A stretch of DNA of 64,000 nucleotides from positions 83,576 through 147,575 of the forward strand of contig CAXBLU010000011.1 of NCBI GenBank assembly GCA_963976815.1, written 5' to 3'. The number at the start of each line of letters is the position of its first letter. Within the stretch, counting starts at the first letter, position 1. The DNA comes from JAHRVQ01 sp963976815. Lineage in GTDB: Bacteria; Pseudomonadota; Gammaproteobacteria; Pseudomonadales; Azotimanducaceae. The position numbers were made by a program, and so were the translations under genes. The notes beneath the pieces are model-generated. The model saw only the letters and a list, made by a program, of their open reading frames with translations, was not told the origin of the DNA and made no database searches. Positions 9,152 through 18,638 of this stretch are shown here, piece after piece.

Positions 9152-9595
9152 ATGGCACTAATTCGACCCCTAAAATTGCTCCTTGTTGAAGACAACGACG
9201 ATCACGCGAAACTGATCATCGAGACAATTCAGGGTATTAGCTCAGATCACAGCGTTAAGCATGTTTCAGACGGAGAAGAAGCCCTAAGCTACCTCAGCTC
9301 AGCTGCTAAATCCCCTCACGAATGGCCTGACCTTATGATGTTGGATCTAAAAATGCCTAGACTCAATGGCCTTGAGACACTGACAGAAATCCGACTACAG
9401 GCGCCCTCTTCACTTTTACCGGTTGTGATTGTCAGCACGTCAGGCTCCCGGAAAGAAATTCAAGATGCCTTCGATCAGGGTGCCAATAGTTATCTAATCA
9501 AGCCACTTCACTTTACTGAACTTACCTCCATGATCCGAGATTTTGTGCACTATTGGTCCAGTGTCAGCGAAACTCCCGGAATTAGATTGGAATGA
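9152..9595 (+). CDS. Single-domain response regulator (Rcp1-like)
   Basis: 147 residues, one receiver domain. The acidic pocket is in LLLVEDNDDH, the phospho-acceptor is Asp65 in LMMLDLKMPR, and the switch Thr/Ser and Lys are in VIVSTSGS and NSYLIKPLHF. The NDDH start and KPLHF end are typical of Rcp1-type regulators, which shuttle phosphate without an output domain. It lies between two kinase genes and probably takes phosphate from one of them. Confidence 0.9.
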   Translation: MALIRPLKLLLVEDNDDHAKLIIETIQGISSDHSVKHVSDGEEALSYLSSAAKSPHEWPDLMMLDLKMPRLNGLETLTEIRLQAPSSLLPVVIVSTSGSRKEIQDAFDQGANSYLIKPLHFTELTSMIRDFVHYWSSVSETPGIRLE

Positions 9596-9596
9596 C

Positions 9597-10706
9597 ATGC
9601 GTATCTTGATAATCGAAGATGACCAGGATCATATCGAGCTAGAGCGAAAGATATGTCTTTCCGCGTTCGGTTCTGAAACTCAAATTTATCACGACTCTGA
9701 TCTTGGCGCCGGACTCGAATCACTCGTAAGTAACACCTATGACATCTGTTTGTGTGACCTGAGCTTCCCAATGTCATCTGCAAAAGAAACCGTTCAACAA
9801 CTTCAAAAGCTCAAGGGTATTCCCCATGCGCCGGTGATTGTACTGACCTCGGTACCCGGCGAGAGCAACGCACAGGATTTACTCCATCACGGCATTCAAG
9901 ATTACATATTGAAAAGTGAATTAAGTACCTACTATCTACGTCGGGTGGTGACTTTTGCGATCGATAGACAAAAGTATCAGCTATTGTTGGAAGAACGTAA
10001 TCGAGATCAGCAGGCTTTTTGTAGCAGCCTCTCCCACGACTTTAGAGACAAGATTGGCAACATCAAGCAAACCTCTGTACTGCTCCAAAAAAGCCTAAAA
10101 AAGGACATTCAATTAAACAATCGACAAGCCGAGTGGTTTAAATACATCGATGATGGAAGTTCACATATGCTTGAACTGGTGGAGGGTCTAACGACTTACC
10201 TACGCGTAGATCAGTCAACCGCTGACTTTGAGGAAATTAACCTACTCGCTCTGATGGAACAGATGTGTAAGAGCTTGGCCCTCGAGCACAGGCTCGAAGC
10301 AACCGATATTAGCTTCGAATGTAACAACACAACCACAATCTTTGGTGACCCCACCCAAATATATTTGATGCTACAGAATCTGGTTAAAAATGCCCTTAAA
10401 TTTTCCCAACCTAATCCCGGGGCCCATATTTTGATAGAAGATCTTGCGGAGGATGGACGAGTGACCATTCACGTCACAGACAAAGGTATGGGAATGACCG
10501 AACCGCAATTGGAGAAAATTTTTGAACCCTTCCACAGAGCCCACGAAGGCGTAGAGGGTACCGGACTTGGTTTAAGTATCGTCAATCGAGTTGTGCAGCG
10601 TCACGCAGGTTGTATTGAGATCCAAAGCGAGCCCAAGAAAGGCAGCACTTTTACCGTCCACTTACCCGGTGACCTTAAGAGCGATCGAATTCCAAAAGTA
10701 GGTTAA
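9597..10706 (+). CDS. Receiver-histidine kinase hybrid (N-terminal REC)
   Basis: 369 residues from the ATG at 9597, one base after the preceding stop codon. A longer reading from 9543 overlaps the response regulator and adds only out-of-family residues. The receiver domain (1-120) has IIEDDQDH and Asp54 in CLCDLSFP. The dimerisation box is SSLSHDFRDKIG with His147, lacking the usual Pro after the His. The ATPase domain has NLVKNALKF, DKGMGM and GTGLGLSIVN. A kinase controlled by its own N-terminal receiver fits the last step of a relay started by the upstream sensor genes. Confidence 0.88.
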   Translation: MRILIIEDDQDHIELERKICLSAFGSETQIYHDSDLGAGLESLVSNTYDICLCDLSFPMSSAKETVQQLQKLKGIPHAPVIVLTSVPGESNAQDLLHHGIQDYILKSELSTYYLRRVVTFAIDRQKYQLLLEERNRDQQAFCSSLSHDFRDKIGNIKQTSVLLQKSLKKDIQLNNRQAEWFKYIDDGSSHMLELVEGLTTYLRVDQSTADFEEINLLALMEQMCKSLALEHRLEATDISFECNNTTTIFGDPTQIYLMLQNLVKNALKFSQPNPGAHILIEDLAEDGRVTIHVTDKGMGMTEPQLEKIFEPFHRAHEGVEGTGLGLSIVNRVVQRHAGCIEIQSEPKKGSTFTVHLPGDLKSDRIPKVG

Positions 10707-10810
10707 GCCACTTTACCGGTATATTAATAAGCCTATTAACGACCATCTCAACGACGACTTAACAAACCGAGTGACGATCAACCGCCACCGTCAATAAATA
10801 TTATTGTGCT

Positions 10811-10835
10811 TGAGGGGCACCAATAGCACCCCTCA
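10811..10835. terminator. Bidirectional terminator candidate
   Basis: tgagggg (10811-10817) pairs exactly with cccctca (10829-10835) around an 11-base loop, followed by an AT-rich stretch. It lies between the convergent signalling operon and the SDR gene, where a shared terminator is expected. Confidence 0.6.
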
Positions 10836-10844
10836 ATATTTTAT

Positions 10845-11609
10845 TTACCTCGGACCAAAACGCTGGCCACCATCTACACGAATAGTTGAACCATTCATCA
10901 TCGCACATTCATAAATCGCAATTGCCATTACGGCAAATTCATCGGGCTTACCCATTCGCCTTGGGAAGGCTGCTCCTTTTGTCATATTCGCAGAAGCTTC
11001 ATCGGGAATTCCTGCGGTGAGTCCTGTGGCAAACAGGCTTGGCGCAATTGTCATGCAACGAATACCCAGGCTACCGAGGTCACGGGCCATTGTTAGCGTC
11101 ATGGCAGCAATACCCCCTTTGGCTGCGGTATAGGAAACCTGGCCAATTTGACCCTCAAATGCCGCAATAGAAGCAGTGTTAATCATCACCCCTCTTTCAC
11201 CGGATTCGTTGGGTTCATTCTTTTGCATATGTTCCGCTGCAATCGAATTAATATTAAATGAGCCAATTAGGTTCAGGTCGATCACTCGACGGAAGTCGTC
11301 CAGGGAATGTCTAACACCGTCTTTCTTAACGGTCTTTTGTGCACCACCACCACCGGCGGTGTTGACCATAAAATGCAAACCGCCCATATCAGCAACGGCC
11401 TGATCAATGACAGTTGCCATGCCGTCAAAATCCATTACGTTACAGGGGTAAAACTTGCCGCCAAGTTCCTTTGCGGTGTTGGCACCATCAGAGCCTTCGA
11501 GATCTAAGATCGCGACATTGCCACCCTGGGCCGCAAATCGTACTGCAGTCGCACGGCACATTCCCGATGCGCCCCCAACAAATATTGCATTATTACCTTT
11601 GATTTCCAT
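10845..11609 (-). CDS. SDR-family hydroxyacyl-CoA dehydrogenase (HSD17B10-like)
   Basis: 254 residues, classical short-chain dehydrogenase. The cofactor loop is VGGASGMCRA (about 11-20), where the third glycine of GxxxGxG is replaced by Cys, which is unusual. NTAGGGG, the catalytic Ser in NTASIAAFEG and YTAAKGG (Tyr/Lys) are intact. The mid-chain insert and the PSLFATGL and INGSTIRVDGG-like ending resemble type-II 3-hydroxyacyl-CoA dehydrogenases. It lies about 75 bases after the crotonase gene on the same strand, which suits a beta-oxidation step on a short or branched acyl-CoA. Confidence 0.82.
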   Translation of the reverse strand: MEIKGNNAIFVGGASGMCRATAVRFAAQGGNVAILDLEGSDGANTAKELGGKFYPCNVMDFDGMATVIDQAVADMGGLHFMVNTAGGGGAQKTVKKDGVRHSLDDFRRVIDLNLIGSFNINSIAAEHMQKNEPNESGERGVMINTASIAAFEGQIGQVSYTAAKGGIAAMTLTMARDLGSLGIRCMTIAPSLFATGLTAGIPDEASANMTKGAAFPRRMGKPDEFAVMAIAIYECAMMNGSTIRVDGGQRFGPR

Positions 11610-11684
11610 ACTTCACTCCTATTAATAAATCGGATCGTGACACATCTACAATAATTGACGCCAGTGATAGCGACATTGTTATGT

Positions 11685-12485
11685 TTAGGTGCCGGTATAA
11701 ACGGGTTTGCGTTTTTCCAAAAAGGCAGTCATCCCCTCTTTGGCATCGTTGGTACGTGAACACAAAACTTGATTTCTATTTTCAACGGCCATTTGTGCTT
11801 CCAAGCCGGCAGCGTCAATTGATACGTTCAAACCTTCCTTGGTCAGTCGCAACCCCATCGGTGACGTGGTTAGCATATCGTCAATATAGGACTGAGCTGC
11901 TGCAACGAGTTGGTCATCAGGAACAACTTCTGAAACCAGATTTGTTCTCAGCGCTCTTTCTGCATTGATAAACCTGCCGGTCAGCATCAGCTCCGAAGCA
12001 ATCGATGTTCCAATCAATCTGGGTAGAAAGTAACTCGCACCCATGTCGCAGGCGGAGAGGCCCACCCGGATAAATGCAGCATTCATCCTCGCTGTTTCAC
12101 CGGCAATGCGGATATCTGAGGCCAGAGCAAAAGCAAACCCGCCACCACAGGCTGGACCTTGAATAAGCGAAATAATCGGTTGAGGACAATTGCGCATTCG
12201 TATGTAAACTTCAGCCAAATAGCCCTGGAAGCCCATACCCCCACCAAAGGGTGCCTCATGTTCCCTCGACTGCGAGGATTTAATATCCAGCCCGGCGCAA
12301 AAAGCTCGACCGGCTCCTTGCATCACAACAATCCGGGTGTCGGCATCTTCCTTTAGGCCACCAAAGTAATCTCTAAGTTCGGTCACCATCGGTGTATTGA
12401 TGGCATTTAAGGATTCTGGTCGATTTAGGGTTAGCCAATCTACCTGGCCTTTTTTCTCGATATTAATGGTTTCATACTGCCCCAT
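11685..12485 (-). CDS. Enoyl-CoA hydratase/isomerase (crotonase fold)
   Basis: 266 residues. Crotonase motifs are present: NRPESLNAI, FCAGLDI (oxyanion hole 1), GPACGGGFAFALASDIRIA (oxyanion hole 2) and VGLSACDMGASYFLPR. The first catalytic glutamate of classical hydratases (in GGGCEL) is absent here, with Phe-Ala in that region, and the second acid position region carries Asp in SACDMG. An isomerase or other crotonase activity is therefore as likely as simple hydration. It lies between the MatB-like ligase and the SDR on the same strand. Confidence 0.82.
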   Translation of the reverse strand: MGQYETINIEKKGQVDWLTLNRPESLNAINTPMVTELRDYFGGLKEDADTRIVVMQGAGRAFCAGLDIKSSQSREHEAPFGGGMGFQGYLAEVYIRMRNCPQPIISLIQGPACGGGFAFALASDIRIAGETARMNAAFIRVGLSACDMGASYFLPRLIGTSIASELMLTGRFINAERALRTNLVSEVVPDDQLVAAAQSYIDDMLTTSPMGLRLTKEGLNVSIDAAGLEAQMAVENRNQVLCSRTNDAKEGMTAFLEKRKPVYTGT

Positions 12486-12533
12486 GGAGGCTCCTCAATC
12501 ACATAGTCTGTTGGTGCTATTTACGCAATCTAT

Positions 12534-12596
12534 ACCAGTGCAATGTATACCTGGCATGTATACCCGTGGAATGTAGACCCGCACACCCATAATACA
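12534..12596. repeat. Short degenerate tandem repeat (about 14 bp, three units)
   Basis: Three imperfect units built on a gcatgtatac core lie in the 235-base gap between the crotonase start and the matB-like stop. They sit where the crotonase promoter should be, so they may be operator copies or neutral duplications. The rest of the gap shows no gene. Confidence 0.4.
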
Positions 12597-12720
12597 CAAG
12601 CCGGGGGTCACCTAGAGGGAAGTCTGCTGATGGTCTTATCACTTCGGACTACCGCAAGGCCGAGGTCGACACTAGTTAGATCATGGACCAACCTGTTATA
12701 AATTCTCAGCCTAACGCGCG

Positions 12721-14241
12721 TTACCCCGCCGTCTGGCTAAACCGTTCTCGCAGCAGATTTTTTTGCACCTTGCCCATGGCGTTGCGTGGAAGCGCGTCAA
12801 TAACAACAACGCGTTTCGGTATCTTGAAATTGGCGAGCAGGGTTTGACAGTGTGCAATAATTTCCTTTTCCGCCGGAATGTTTGTGCCATTGGTTTCATC
12901 CGCGATCACCACCGCCACAACCGCTTCACCAAAATCTGCATGGGGAACGCCAATAACCGCAGACTCTTTGATGCCTGCCATCTCATCTATCACCAGCTCA
13001 ATCTCCTTCGGATAAACGTTGAATCCACCGGTAATGACCATATCTTTTTCCCGCCCGACTATTGAGACATACCCATCAGCGTCAATCGTCGCCTTATCAC
13101 CGGTGTTAAAGAAGCCATCCGGAGTAAAATCAGCAGCGGTCTTGTCCGGCATGCGCCAATAACCAGAAAACACATTAGGTCCCTTAACCTGGAGATTGCC
13201 CACCTCACCCTCCCCTTGAGGCTCACCCACATCATTGACCACACGCACAGAAATCCCCGGCAACGCAGGTCCAACGGTTCCTGGTCGCCTCTCTCCCACT
13301 AACGGATTGGAGGTATTCATACCCGTCTCTGTCATGCCGTAACGTTCTAATATGGTGTGCCCGGAACGGGCCTGAAATTCAACAAAGGTTTCCGCCAGAA
13401 GTGGCGCTGACCCAGAAACAAACAACCGCATACCGGCAGAACATTCCCGGCCAAACGCAGGATTGCTCAACAGGCGAGTGTAATAGGTCGGAACCCCCAT
13501 CATGACAGTGCACTCCGGCATCGCCGAGATTGCCACGGTATCATTAAAGCCACTGTGCCAGGCCATACTGGCACCCGTCATCAGCACACAGCCTAGGCCA
13601 ACAAAAAGTCCATGCACATGATAAATAGGTAACATGTGCAGAAGCCGATCTGTAGATGTGAATCCCCAGGCCTTAACCAGGGTCTGAGCATTCTGCCGCA
13701 GATTATTGTGACTTAGCATGATGCCCTTCGGTTGCCCCGTGGTCCCCGATGAATAGAGCAAAGCCGCAATATCACTACCTTTACACCGGGCAATTTCGAA
13801 TTCAGTTGCTGCCGCCGCCGCCAGTTCCATTAAGGTCCCAGCCCCGTCAGCATCCAGTGTCAGTATCGAATGAACCTCATATACAGATTGCATAATACTG
13901 ACCGAGGCGGTGCTACAAATCACAATGCTAGGCTCCGCGTTGCCAAGGAAGTAGTCGAGTTCCGCCGCGGTGTAAGCAGTGTTCAGCGGATGGTAGACAA
14001 ATCCACCCCGTAAACAAGCTAGATACAACAACAGATTCTCGGTCGACTTCTCAACCTGGACTGTAATCCGATCTCCCGGTAAAGCCCCCGAGGACCTCAG
14101 CACATTGGCTATCCGAGCCGAGCCCTCATCGGCTTGCCTATAGCTCACGACTCTTCCTGCGGCATCAATGAGTAATGTCTGGCCGGCATCTGAAGGAAAA
14201 TGTTGTTTAAAATGCGCGTAAAGATTTGCGTTATCGGTCAT
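12721..14241 (-). CDS. matB: Malonyl-CoA synthetase-like acyl-CoA ligase (MatB family)
   Basis: 506 residues, the usual MatB length. ANL-superfamily motifs: ALLYSSGTTGQPKG (A3), HMLPIYHVHGLF, the MatB-typical ERYGMTETGMNTSNP, FNTGDKATID (A7), ITGGFNVYPKEIE (A8 hinge) and the catalytic Lys in NAMGKVQKNLLRE. MatB enzymes make malonyl- or methylmalonyl-CoA from the acid, ATP and CoA. The dicarboxylate arginine is probably kept in SGSAPLLAETFVEF and neighbouring segments, but the exact acid is not proved. In this context it may activate the dicarboxylate processed by the divergent operon at 14405. Confidence 0.85.
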   Translation of the reverse strand: MTDNANLYAHFKQHFPSDAGQTLLIDAAGRVVSYRQADEGSARIANVLRSSGALPGDRITVQVEKSTENLLLYLACLRGGFVYHPLNTAYTAAELDYFLGNAEPSIVICSTASVSIMQSVYEVHSILTLDADGAGTLMELAAAAATEFEIARCKGSDIAALLYSSGTTGQPKGIMLSHNNLRQNAQTLVKAWGFTSTDRLLHMLPIYHVHGLFVGLGCVLMTGASMAWHSGFNDTVAISAMPECTVMMGVPTYYTRLLSNPAFGRECSAGMRLFVSGSAPLLAETFVEFQARSGHTILERYGMTETGMNTSNPLVGERRPGTVGPALPGISVRVVNDVGEPQGEGEVGNLQVKGPNVFSGYWRMPDKTAADFTPDGFFNTGDKATIDADGYVSIVGREKDMVITGGFNVYPKEIELVIDEMAGIKESAVIGVPHADFGEAVVAVVIADETNGTNIPAEKEIIAHCQTLLANFKIPKRVVVIDALPRNAMGKVQKNLLRERFSQTAG

Positions 14242-14404
14242 GCAATCCGGTTCCCGTTAAATACTTAAGCAAGTGCACTGCTTATCTTTCACTATTTGAA
14301 TGATATCCTGCGGCCTTAAGTTAACAAAATTCAACAACCCATGAATTATCATCGGTTGTGCATTTTTGAAAGCCGAACAATTGGTAGAATATTGGAGTAA
14401 ATAA

Positions 14405-16102
14405 GTGACCTCAGGTGCATCCAGCCCACTAACATCCGAACAACTTGAGAACGCCACAGAGTGTCTTTCGATATTACGTATCGAGGTTGATGCCGCGCTC
14501 CAGCATCTTAATCATGCCTGCACAACCGGCGGACATTTTTCCGTCGGACTGCTCGATAATCACCAGCAAGTGAGTTATGACCTTGCATTTTGTGTTGCGG
14601 AACTCGAGGCATCTTCGGTTATGGTGAAATATGCTACTGAAGAACAGCATAAAGACAACATTACCCTGGACCTGTCACTTTGCTTCTGCGTGGAAAACCT
14701 TCGCACGGTCTGGCAACGATTGTTAAACCATGCCCAGGAACTTGGCCTGCACCGACAAAAGTTACTGTCTCTGATGGCAACGGAACCCTTCTCCACATTT
14801 CTTGACGCACAGGGGACCACCACCTCGCTTGCTGCCATCGGCGCAGAACTCCTGGCCCGGGCGAATCTAAGGCTGCCCAGTGGTCTAGGCGAAGAGAAGG
14901 ATATGATCCAGGACAGCTTTGCTCGCTTTGCGGAAGAGGTTGTCATGCCCCAGGCAGAACATATTCACCGTTTTGATACCGACATCCCCGACAACATTAT
15001 TAACGGTGCTGCACAAATGGGTTGCTTTGGCACCTGTATTCCCGAACGGTTTGGCGGTCTGATGCCCGACGAACGTCACGACTCCATCGGTATGTTAGTG
15101 GTCACGGAGGAACTCTCCCGGGGCTCCCTGGGTGCTGCCGGCAGCTTGATTACTCGTCCTGAAATTGCCGCCCGGGCCATATTAAGCGGCGGCACTGAGG
15201 CACAAAAAAACCTCTGGTTACCTCAATTGGCTTCTGGACAAAAGCTCGCGGCAATCTCCATCACAGAACCGGATTATGGATCTGACGTCGCTAGCTTAAT
15301 CCTCAAAGCAACGCCGACAGAGGACGGTTGGTTACTCAATGGCGCAAAAACCTGGTGCACCTTTGCCGGTAAAGCAGATGTGGTTGTTGTGATCGCCCGA
15401 ACAGACCCAGATCGAAGCATAGGTCACAAAGGCTTAAGTATGTTTCTGGTGGAAAAACCCCGATTTGAAGGCCACAAGTTTAGTTACAATAACCCGCAAG
15501 GTGGTCAATTGACGGGTAAAGCTATCCCAACAATTGGGTATCGAGGTATGCATTCATTTGATCTGGCTTTCGAAAACTATTTTGTACCCACAGGTAACCT
15601 GGTGGGTGAACACGACGGCATCGGCAAAGGGTTTTATCTGACAATGGCGGGTTTGTCGGGCGGACGAATACAAACCTCCGCGCGAGCCTGCGGCGTCATG
15701 AAAGCCGCCCTGGAGAAAGCCGTGAGTTATGCAGCGGATCGGAAAGTTTTTGGTGAAGCCGTCGGCAACTATCAATTGACCCAAGTAAAGTTGGCACGAA
15801 TGTGGTCAGCGCTGATTGCTTCCCGACAATTCAGCTACGCGGTGGCTAGAATGCTGGATAGTGGTTCCGGAAAAATGGAAGCAAGTCTGGTGAAACTATT
15901 CAGTTGTCGCGCCGCGGAATGGGTGACCCGGGAAGCGCTGCAGATTCACGGCGGCATGGGATACGCCGAGGAAAGTGACGTGAGCCGATACTTTTTGGAC
16001 GCCCGGGTACTTTCCATTTTCGAAGGTGCCGAAGAAACCCTTGCACTAAAAGTCATATCCCGAGAACTCATCGCTAACGCCGGTCCGGGAGACAAAACAT
16101 AA
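14405..16102 (+). CDS. Acyl-CoA dehydrogenase, methylsuccinyl-CoA dehydrogenase-like
   Basis: 565 residues from a GTG preceded by GGAG. The protein is about 170 residues longer than ordinary acyl-CoA dehydrogenases because of an N-terminal helical extension (about 1-160). The extension is also found in (2S)-methylsuccinyl-CoA dehydrogenase (Mcd). Core motifs: EELSRGSLGAAG, ITEPDYGSDVASL, TIGYRGMHSFDLAF, GGRIQTSARACGV, QIHGGMGYAEES and SIFEGAEE. Mcd oxidises methylsuccinyl-CoA to mesaconyl-CoA with FAD. The next gene, overlapping by one base (TAATG), encodes a mesaconyl-CoA isomerase-like protein, which supports this substrate class. The exact substrate is inferred. Confidence 0.82.
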   Translation: MTSGASSPLTSEQLENATECLSILRIEVDAALQHLNHACTTGGHFSVGLLDNHQQVSYDLAFCVAELEASSVMVKYATEEQHKDNITLDLSLCFCVENLRTVWQRLLNHAQELGLHRQKLLSLMATEPFSTFLDAQGTTTSLAAIGAELLARANLRLPSGLGEEKDMIQDSFARFAEEVVMPQAEHIHRFDTDIPDNIINGAAQMGCFGTCIPERFGGLMPDERHDSIGMLVVTEELSRGSLGAAGSLITRPEIAARAILSGGTEAQKNLWLPQLASGQKLAAISITEPDYGSDVASLILKATPTEDGWLLNGAKTWCTFAGKADVVVVIARTDPDRSIGHKGLSMFLVEKPRFEGHKFSYNNPQGGQLTGKAIPTIGYRGMHSFDLAFENYFVPTGNLVGEHDGIGKGFYLTMAGLSGGRIQTSARACGVMKAALEKAVSYAADRKVFGEAVGNYQLTQVKLARMWSALIASRQFSYAVARMLDSGSGKMEASLVKLFSCRAAEWVTREALQIHGGMGYAEESDVSRYFLDARVLSIFEGAEETLALKVISRELIANAGPGDKT

Positions 16103-17328
16103 TGCAGAACGTACTGTCTGGTTTACGCGTTGTTGAAGGCAGTGCGTTTGTCGCAGCACCGTCCGGCGGCATGACCCTCGCTCAGCTTGGCGCTGACGTG
16201 ATTCGCTTTGATCCTATTCAGGGTGGTATCGATTATCGCCGTTGGCCTGTCACTAAAAATAATGAAAGCATCTATTGGCAAAGCCTAAATAAAGGTAAGC
16301 GTTCGATAGCAGTGGATTTCAAATCTCCCGAGGGACGCGAACTACTTACCCAGTTGATTACCGCGCCGGGTGATGACTGCGGATTGTTCCTGACCAATTT
16401 TCCGGCCCGGGGTTGGCTCGCGGACGAGCAACTTCGAGCCCATCGAGACGATCTAATTTATCTCAATTTGACGGGAGATCGTCACGGCGGCAGTGCACTG
16501 GATTACACCGTCAATAGTCGACTCGGACTCCCCTATCTCACCGGCGAACCCTCTAACAAAAAATTCGCGGAGGGCAAACCCATCAATAATCCGTTGCCGG
16601 CCTGGGACGTCATTGCTGGTCAACACATCGCCATAGGATTACTCGCGGCGGAAAGGCTACGGACCCGCACCGGTAAAGGACAATTTGTGAAGCTTGCACT
16701 CGCAGATGTGGCCCTCGCAACGATGGGCCACCTCGGTTATATCGGTGAAGTCATGATCAACCATGAAGATCGACAACCCCTGGGGAATCATATTTATGGC
16801 ACCTTCGGCAGAGACTTCAAGAGCCGCGACGGCCGCCGGGTCATGATCGTTGGAGTAAGTGCTAATCAATGGCAAGCAATCTTAAAAGTCACAGGCCAGG
16901 AACAGGCCATCCGTGAGCTTGGCAAATCGATGCAGCTTGATTTTGATCAGGAAGGTGATCGTTACAGTGGTCGAGAAGAAATCTGCAAACTACTCGAACC
17001 CTGGTTTGCTGACAGGGATTATCAACCCCTGACGGAACAACTTGAAGCTGCGGGGGTTTGTTGGGGCAAATATCAAACTGTCTCAGAGCTTGTCGCAACG
17101 GATCCTGAATGTTCGACGGACAATCCATTGTTTGAGGAAATTCACCAACCCGGTATCGGTACGTATCTTATGCCCCAGAACCCCCTCGGATTTACCGCGG
17201 CAGATCGTGGGCCTGTGTGCCCCGCGCCTCGATTGGGCCAGCACACGGACGAAATTCTAGCGGACATACTGGGTTTAAGTAGCGGTGAAATTGCCCGTTA
17301 TCGCGATAACGGCATTGTCGCGGGTTAA
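16102..17328 (+). CDS. Class III CoA-transferase, 2-methylfumaryl-CoA isomerase (Mct)-like
   Basis: 408 residues. It starts GLRVVEGSAFVAAPSGGM and GADVIRFDPIQGGIDYRRWP and ends with STDNPLF, PGIGTYLMP, APRLGQHTDEIL and DNGIVAG. As I recall the sequence, this closely follows the Chloroflexus mesaconyl-CoA C1-C4 transferase (2-methylfumaryl-CoA isomerase). That CaiB/BaiF-family enzyme moves CoA within mesaconate. The catalytic Asp of the family is probably in NPLPAWDVIAGQ (about residue 174). Translation is coupled to the upstream acyl-CoA dehydrogenase. Other class III transferases are possible, but the family-specific ends favour the Mct group. Confidence 0.82.
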   Translation: MQNVLSGLRVVEGSAFVAAPSGGMTLAQLGADVIRFDPIQGGIDYRRWPVTKNNESIYWQSLNKGKRSIAVDFKSPEGRELLTQLITAPGDDCGLFLTNFPARGWLADEQLRAHRDDLIYLNLTGDRHGGSALDYTVNSRLGLPYLTGEPSNKKFAEGKPINNPLPAWDVIAGQHIAIGLLAAERLRTRTGKGQFVKLALADVALATMGHLGYIGEVMINHEDRQPLGNHIYGTFGRDFKSRDGRRVMIVGVSANQWQAILKVTGQEQAIRELGKSMQLDFDQEGDRYSGREEICKLLEPWFADRDYQPLTEQLEAAGVCWGKYQTVSELVATDPECSTDNPLFEEIHQPGIGTYLMPQNPLGFTAADRGPVCPAPRLGQHTDEILADILGLSSGEIARYRDNGIVAG

Positions 17329-17382
17329 ACCTGAACAACTCTCAACCACCCAACATGCAAAATTAATTGGAGCATTAAACCT

Positions 17383-18576
17383 ATGCGTAGAGCCGCAATC
17401 GTTTCACCCATCCGAACACCCGTTGGCAAATTCCTCGGTAGTTTAAGCTCACTACCGGCCGGGGAACTCGGTGCGATTGTGATCAAAGCACTGCTTGAGA
17501 GAACGGGTTGTGATCCGGAACGAATCGACGATGTTGTCTTCGCCCAGGGCTACGCCAGCGGCGAGGCGCCATGTATTGGTCGCTGGTCCGCATTAGCAGC
17601 CGGTCTGCCAGTATCCGTCCCGGGACTACATGTTGATCGTCGGTGCGGCAGTGGGCTGCAAGCTGTTATTGATGCCGCCATGATGGTCCAGACCGGAGTC
17701 GCAGATATGGTGATTGCAGGCGGCGCCGAGAGTATGAGTAATGTCGAATATTACACTAACGATATGCGCACTGGATCTCGAATGGGCTCAACAACTTTCC
17801 ACGACCGCCTGAGCCGTGGCCGGGTCATGTCACAACCGATAGAGCGTTTTGGTGTTATCTCTGGAATGATTGAAACCGCCGAGAATCTAGCAAAAGACTA
17901 CAACATTAGCCGAGAAGCCTGCGATGAATACGCTGTCAGCAGTCACCAACGTGCCACAGCGGCCTGGAGCGAAGGCAAATTCGATAAGGAACTTGTACCC
18001 GTTTCAGTTCCCCAACGCCGGGGGGAACCCAAGATATTTGCGATGGATGAAGGAGTCAGAAATGATGTGAGCCTGGAATCCATGGCTGCCCTACGGCCAC
18101 TCGAATCTGGAGTTGTCACCGCCGGTAATGCCAGCCAACAAAATGATGCCGCAGCTGCCTGCCTGGTGGTCGCTGAAGACAAGCTTGAAGAACTGGGTCT
18201 GGCACCCATGGGATATCTTACTGGCTGGGCAGCAGCCGGTTGTGAGCCATCTAGAATGGGCATAGGTCCGGTACCAGCCGTAGCACGATTGTTCGCTCGA
18301 ACCGGACTTAGCTGGAACGACATTGATCTGGTTGAGCTCAATGAAGCTTTTGCACCCCAGGTGTTGGCGGTCCTAAAGGGTTGGGGCTGGGATGACCGGG
18401 ACAAGCTTAACGTCAATGGTTCGGGTATCTCACTGGGCCACCCTATCGGTGCAACGGGGGGCCGGATACTCGCCAACCTTCTCCATGAGCTGGAGCGTCG
18501 GGACGCCAGATATGGTCTCGAAACCATGTGTATTGGTGGCGGTCAGGGACTGGCGGCAATATTCGAGAGAGCCTGA
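17383..18576 (+). CDS. Acetyl-CoA acetyltransferase (thiolase)
   Basis: 397 residues with all thiolase signatures: nucleophilic Cys88 in VDRRCGSGLQA, NEAFAPQVLAV, GHPIGATGGRI and the second catalytic Cys in MCIGGGQGLA. The GGAESMSNVEYY segment is also typical. It cleaves or forms beta-ketoacyl-CoA. A ribosome site (TGGAG) precedes the ATG. It is third in the operon after the acyl-CoA dehydrogenase and CoA isomerase, and would release acetyl-CoA at the end of the pathway. Confidence 0.92.
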   Translation: MRRAAIVSPIRTPVGKFLGSLSSLPAGELGAIVIKALLERTGCDPERIDDVVFAQGYASGEAPCIGRWSALAAGLPVSVPGLHVDRRCGSGLQAVIDAAMMVQTGVADMVIAGGAESMSNVEYYTNDMRTGSRMGSTTFHDRLSRGRVMSQPIERFGVISGMIETAENLAKDYNISREACDEYAVSSHQRATAAWSEGKFDKELVPVSVPQRRGEPKIFAMDEGVRNDVSLESMAALRPLESGVVTAGNASQQNDAAAACLVVAEDKLEELGLAPMGYLTGWAAAGCEPSRMGIGPVPAVARLFARTGLSWNDIDLVELNEAFAPQVLAVLKGWGWDDRDKLNVNGSGISLGHPIGATGGRILANLLHELERRDARYGLETMCIGGGQGLAAIFERA

Positions 18577-18638
18577 GACTACAAAAATTGCCAATCTTCA
18601 GTATAGTCGGGGCTTCACTCTCAACAGCGAACCGGTAT

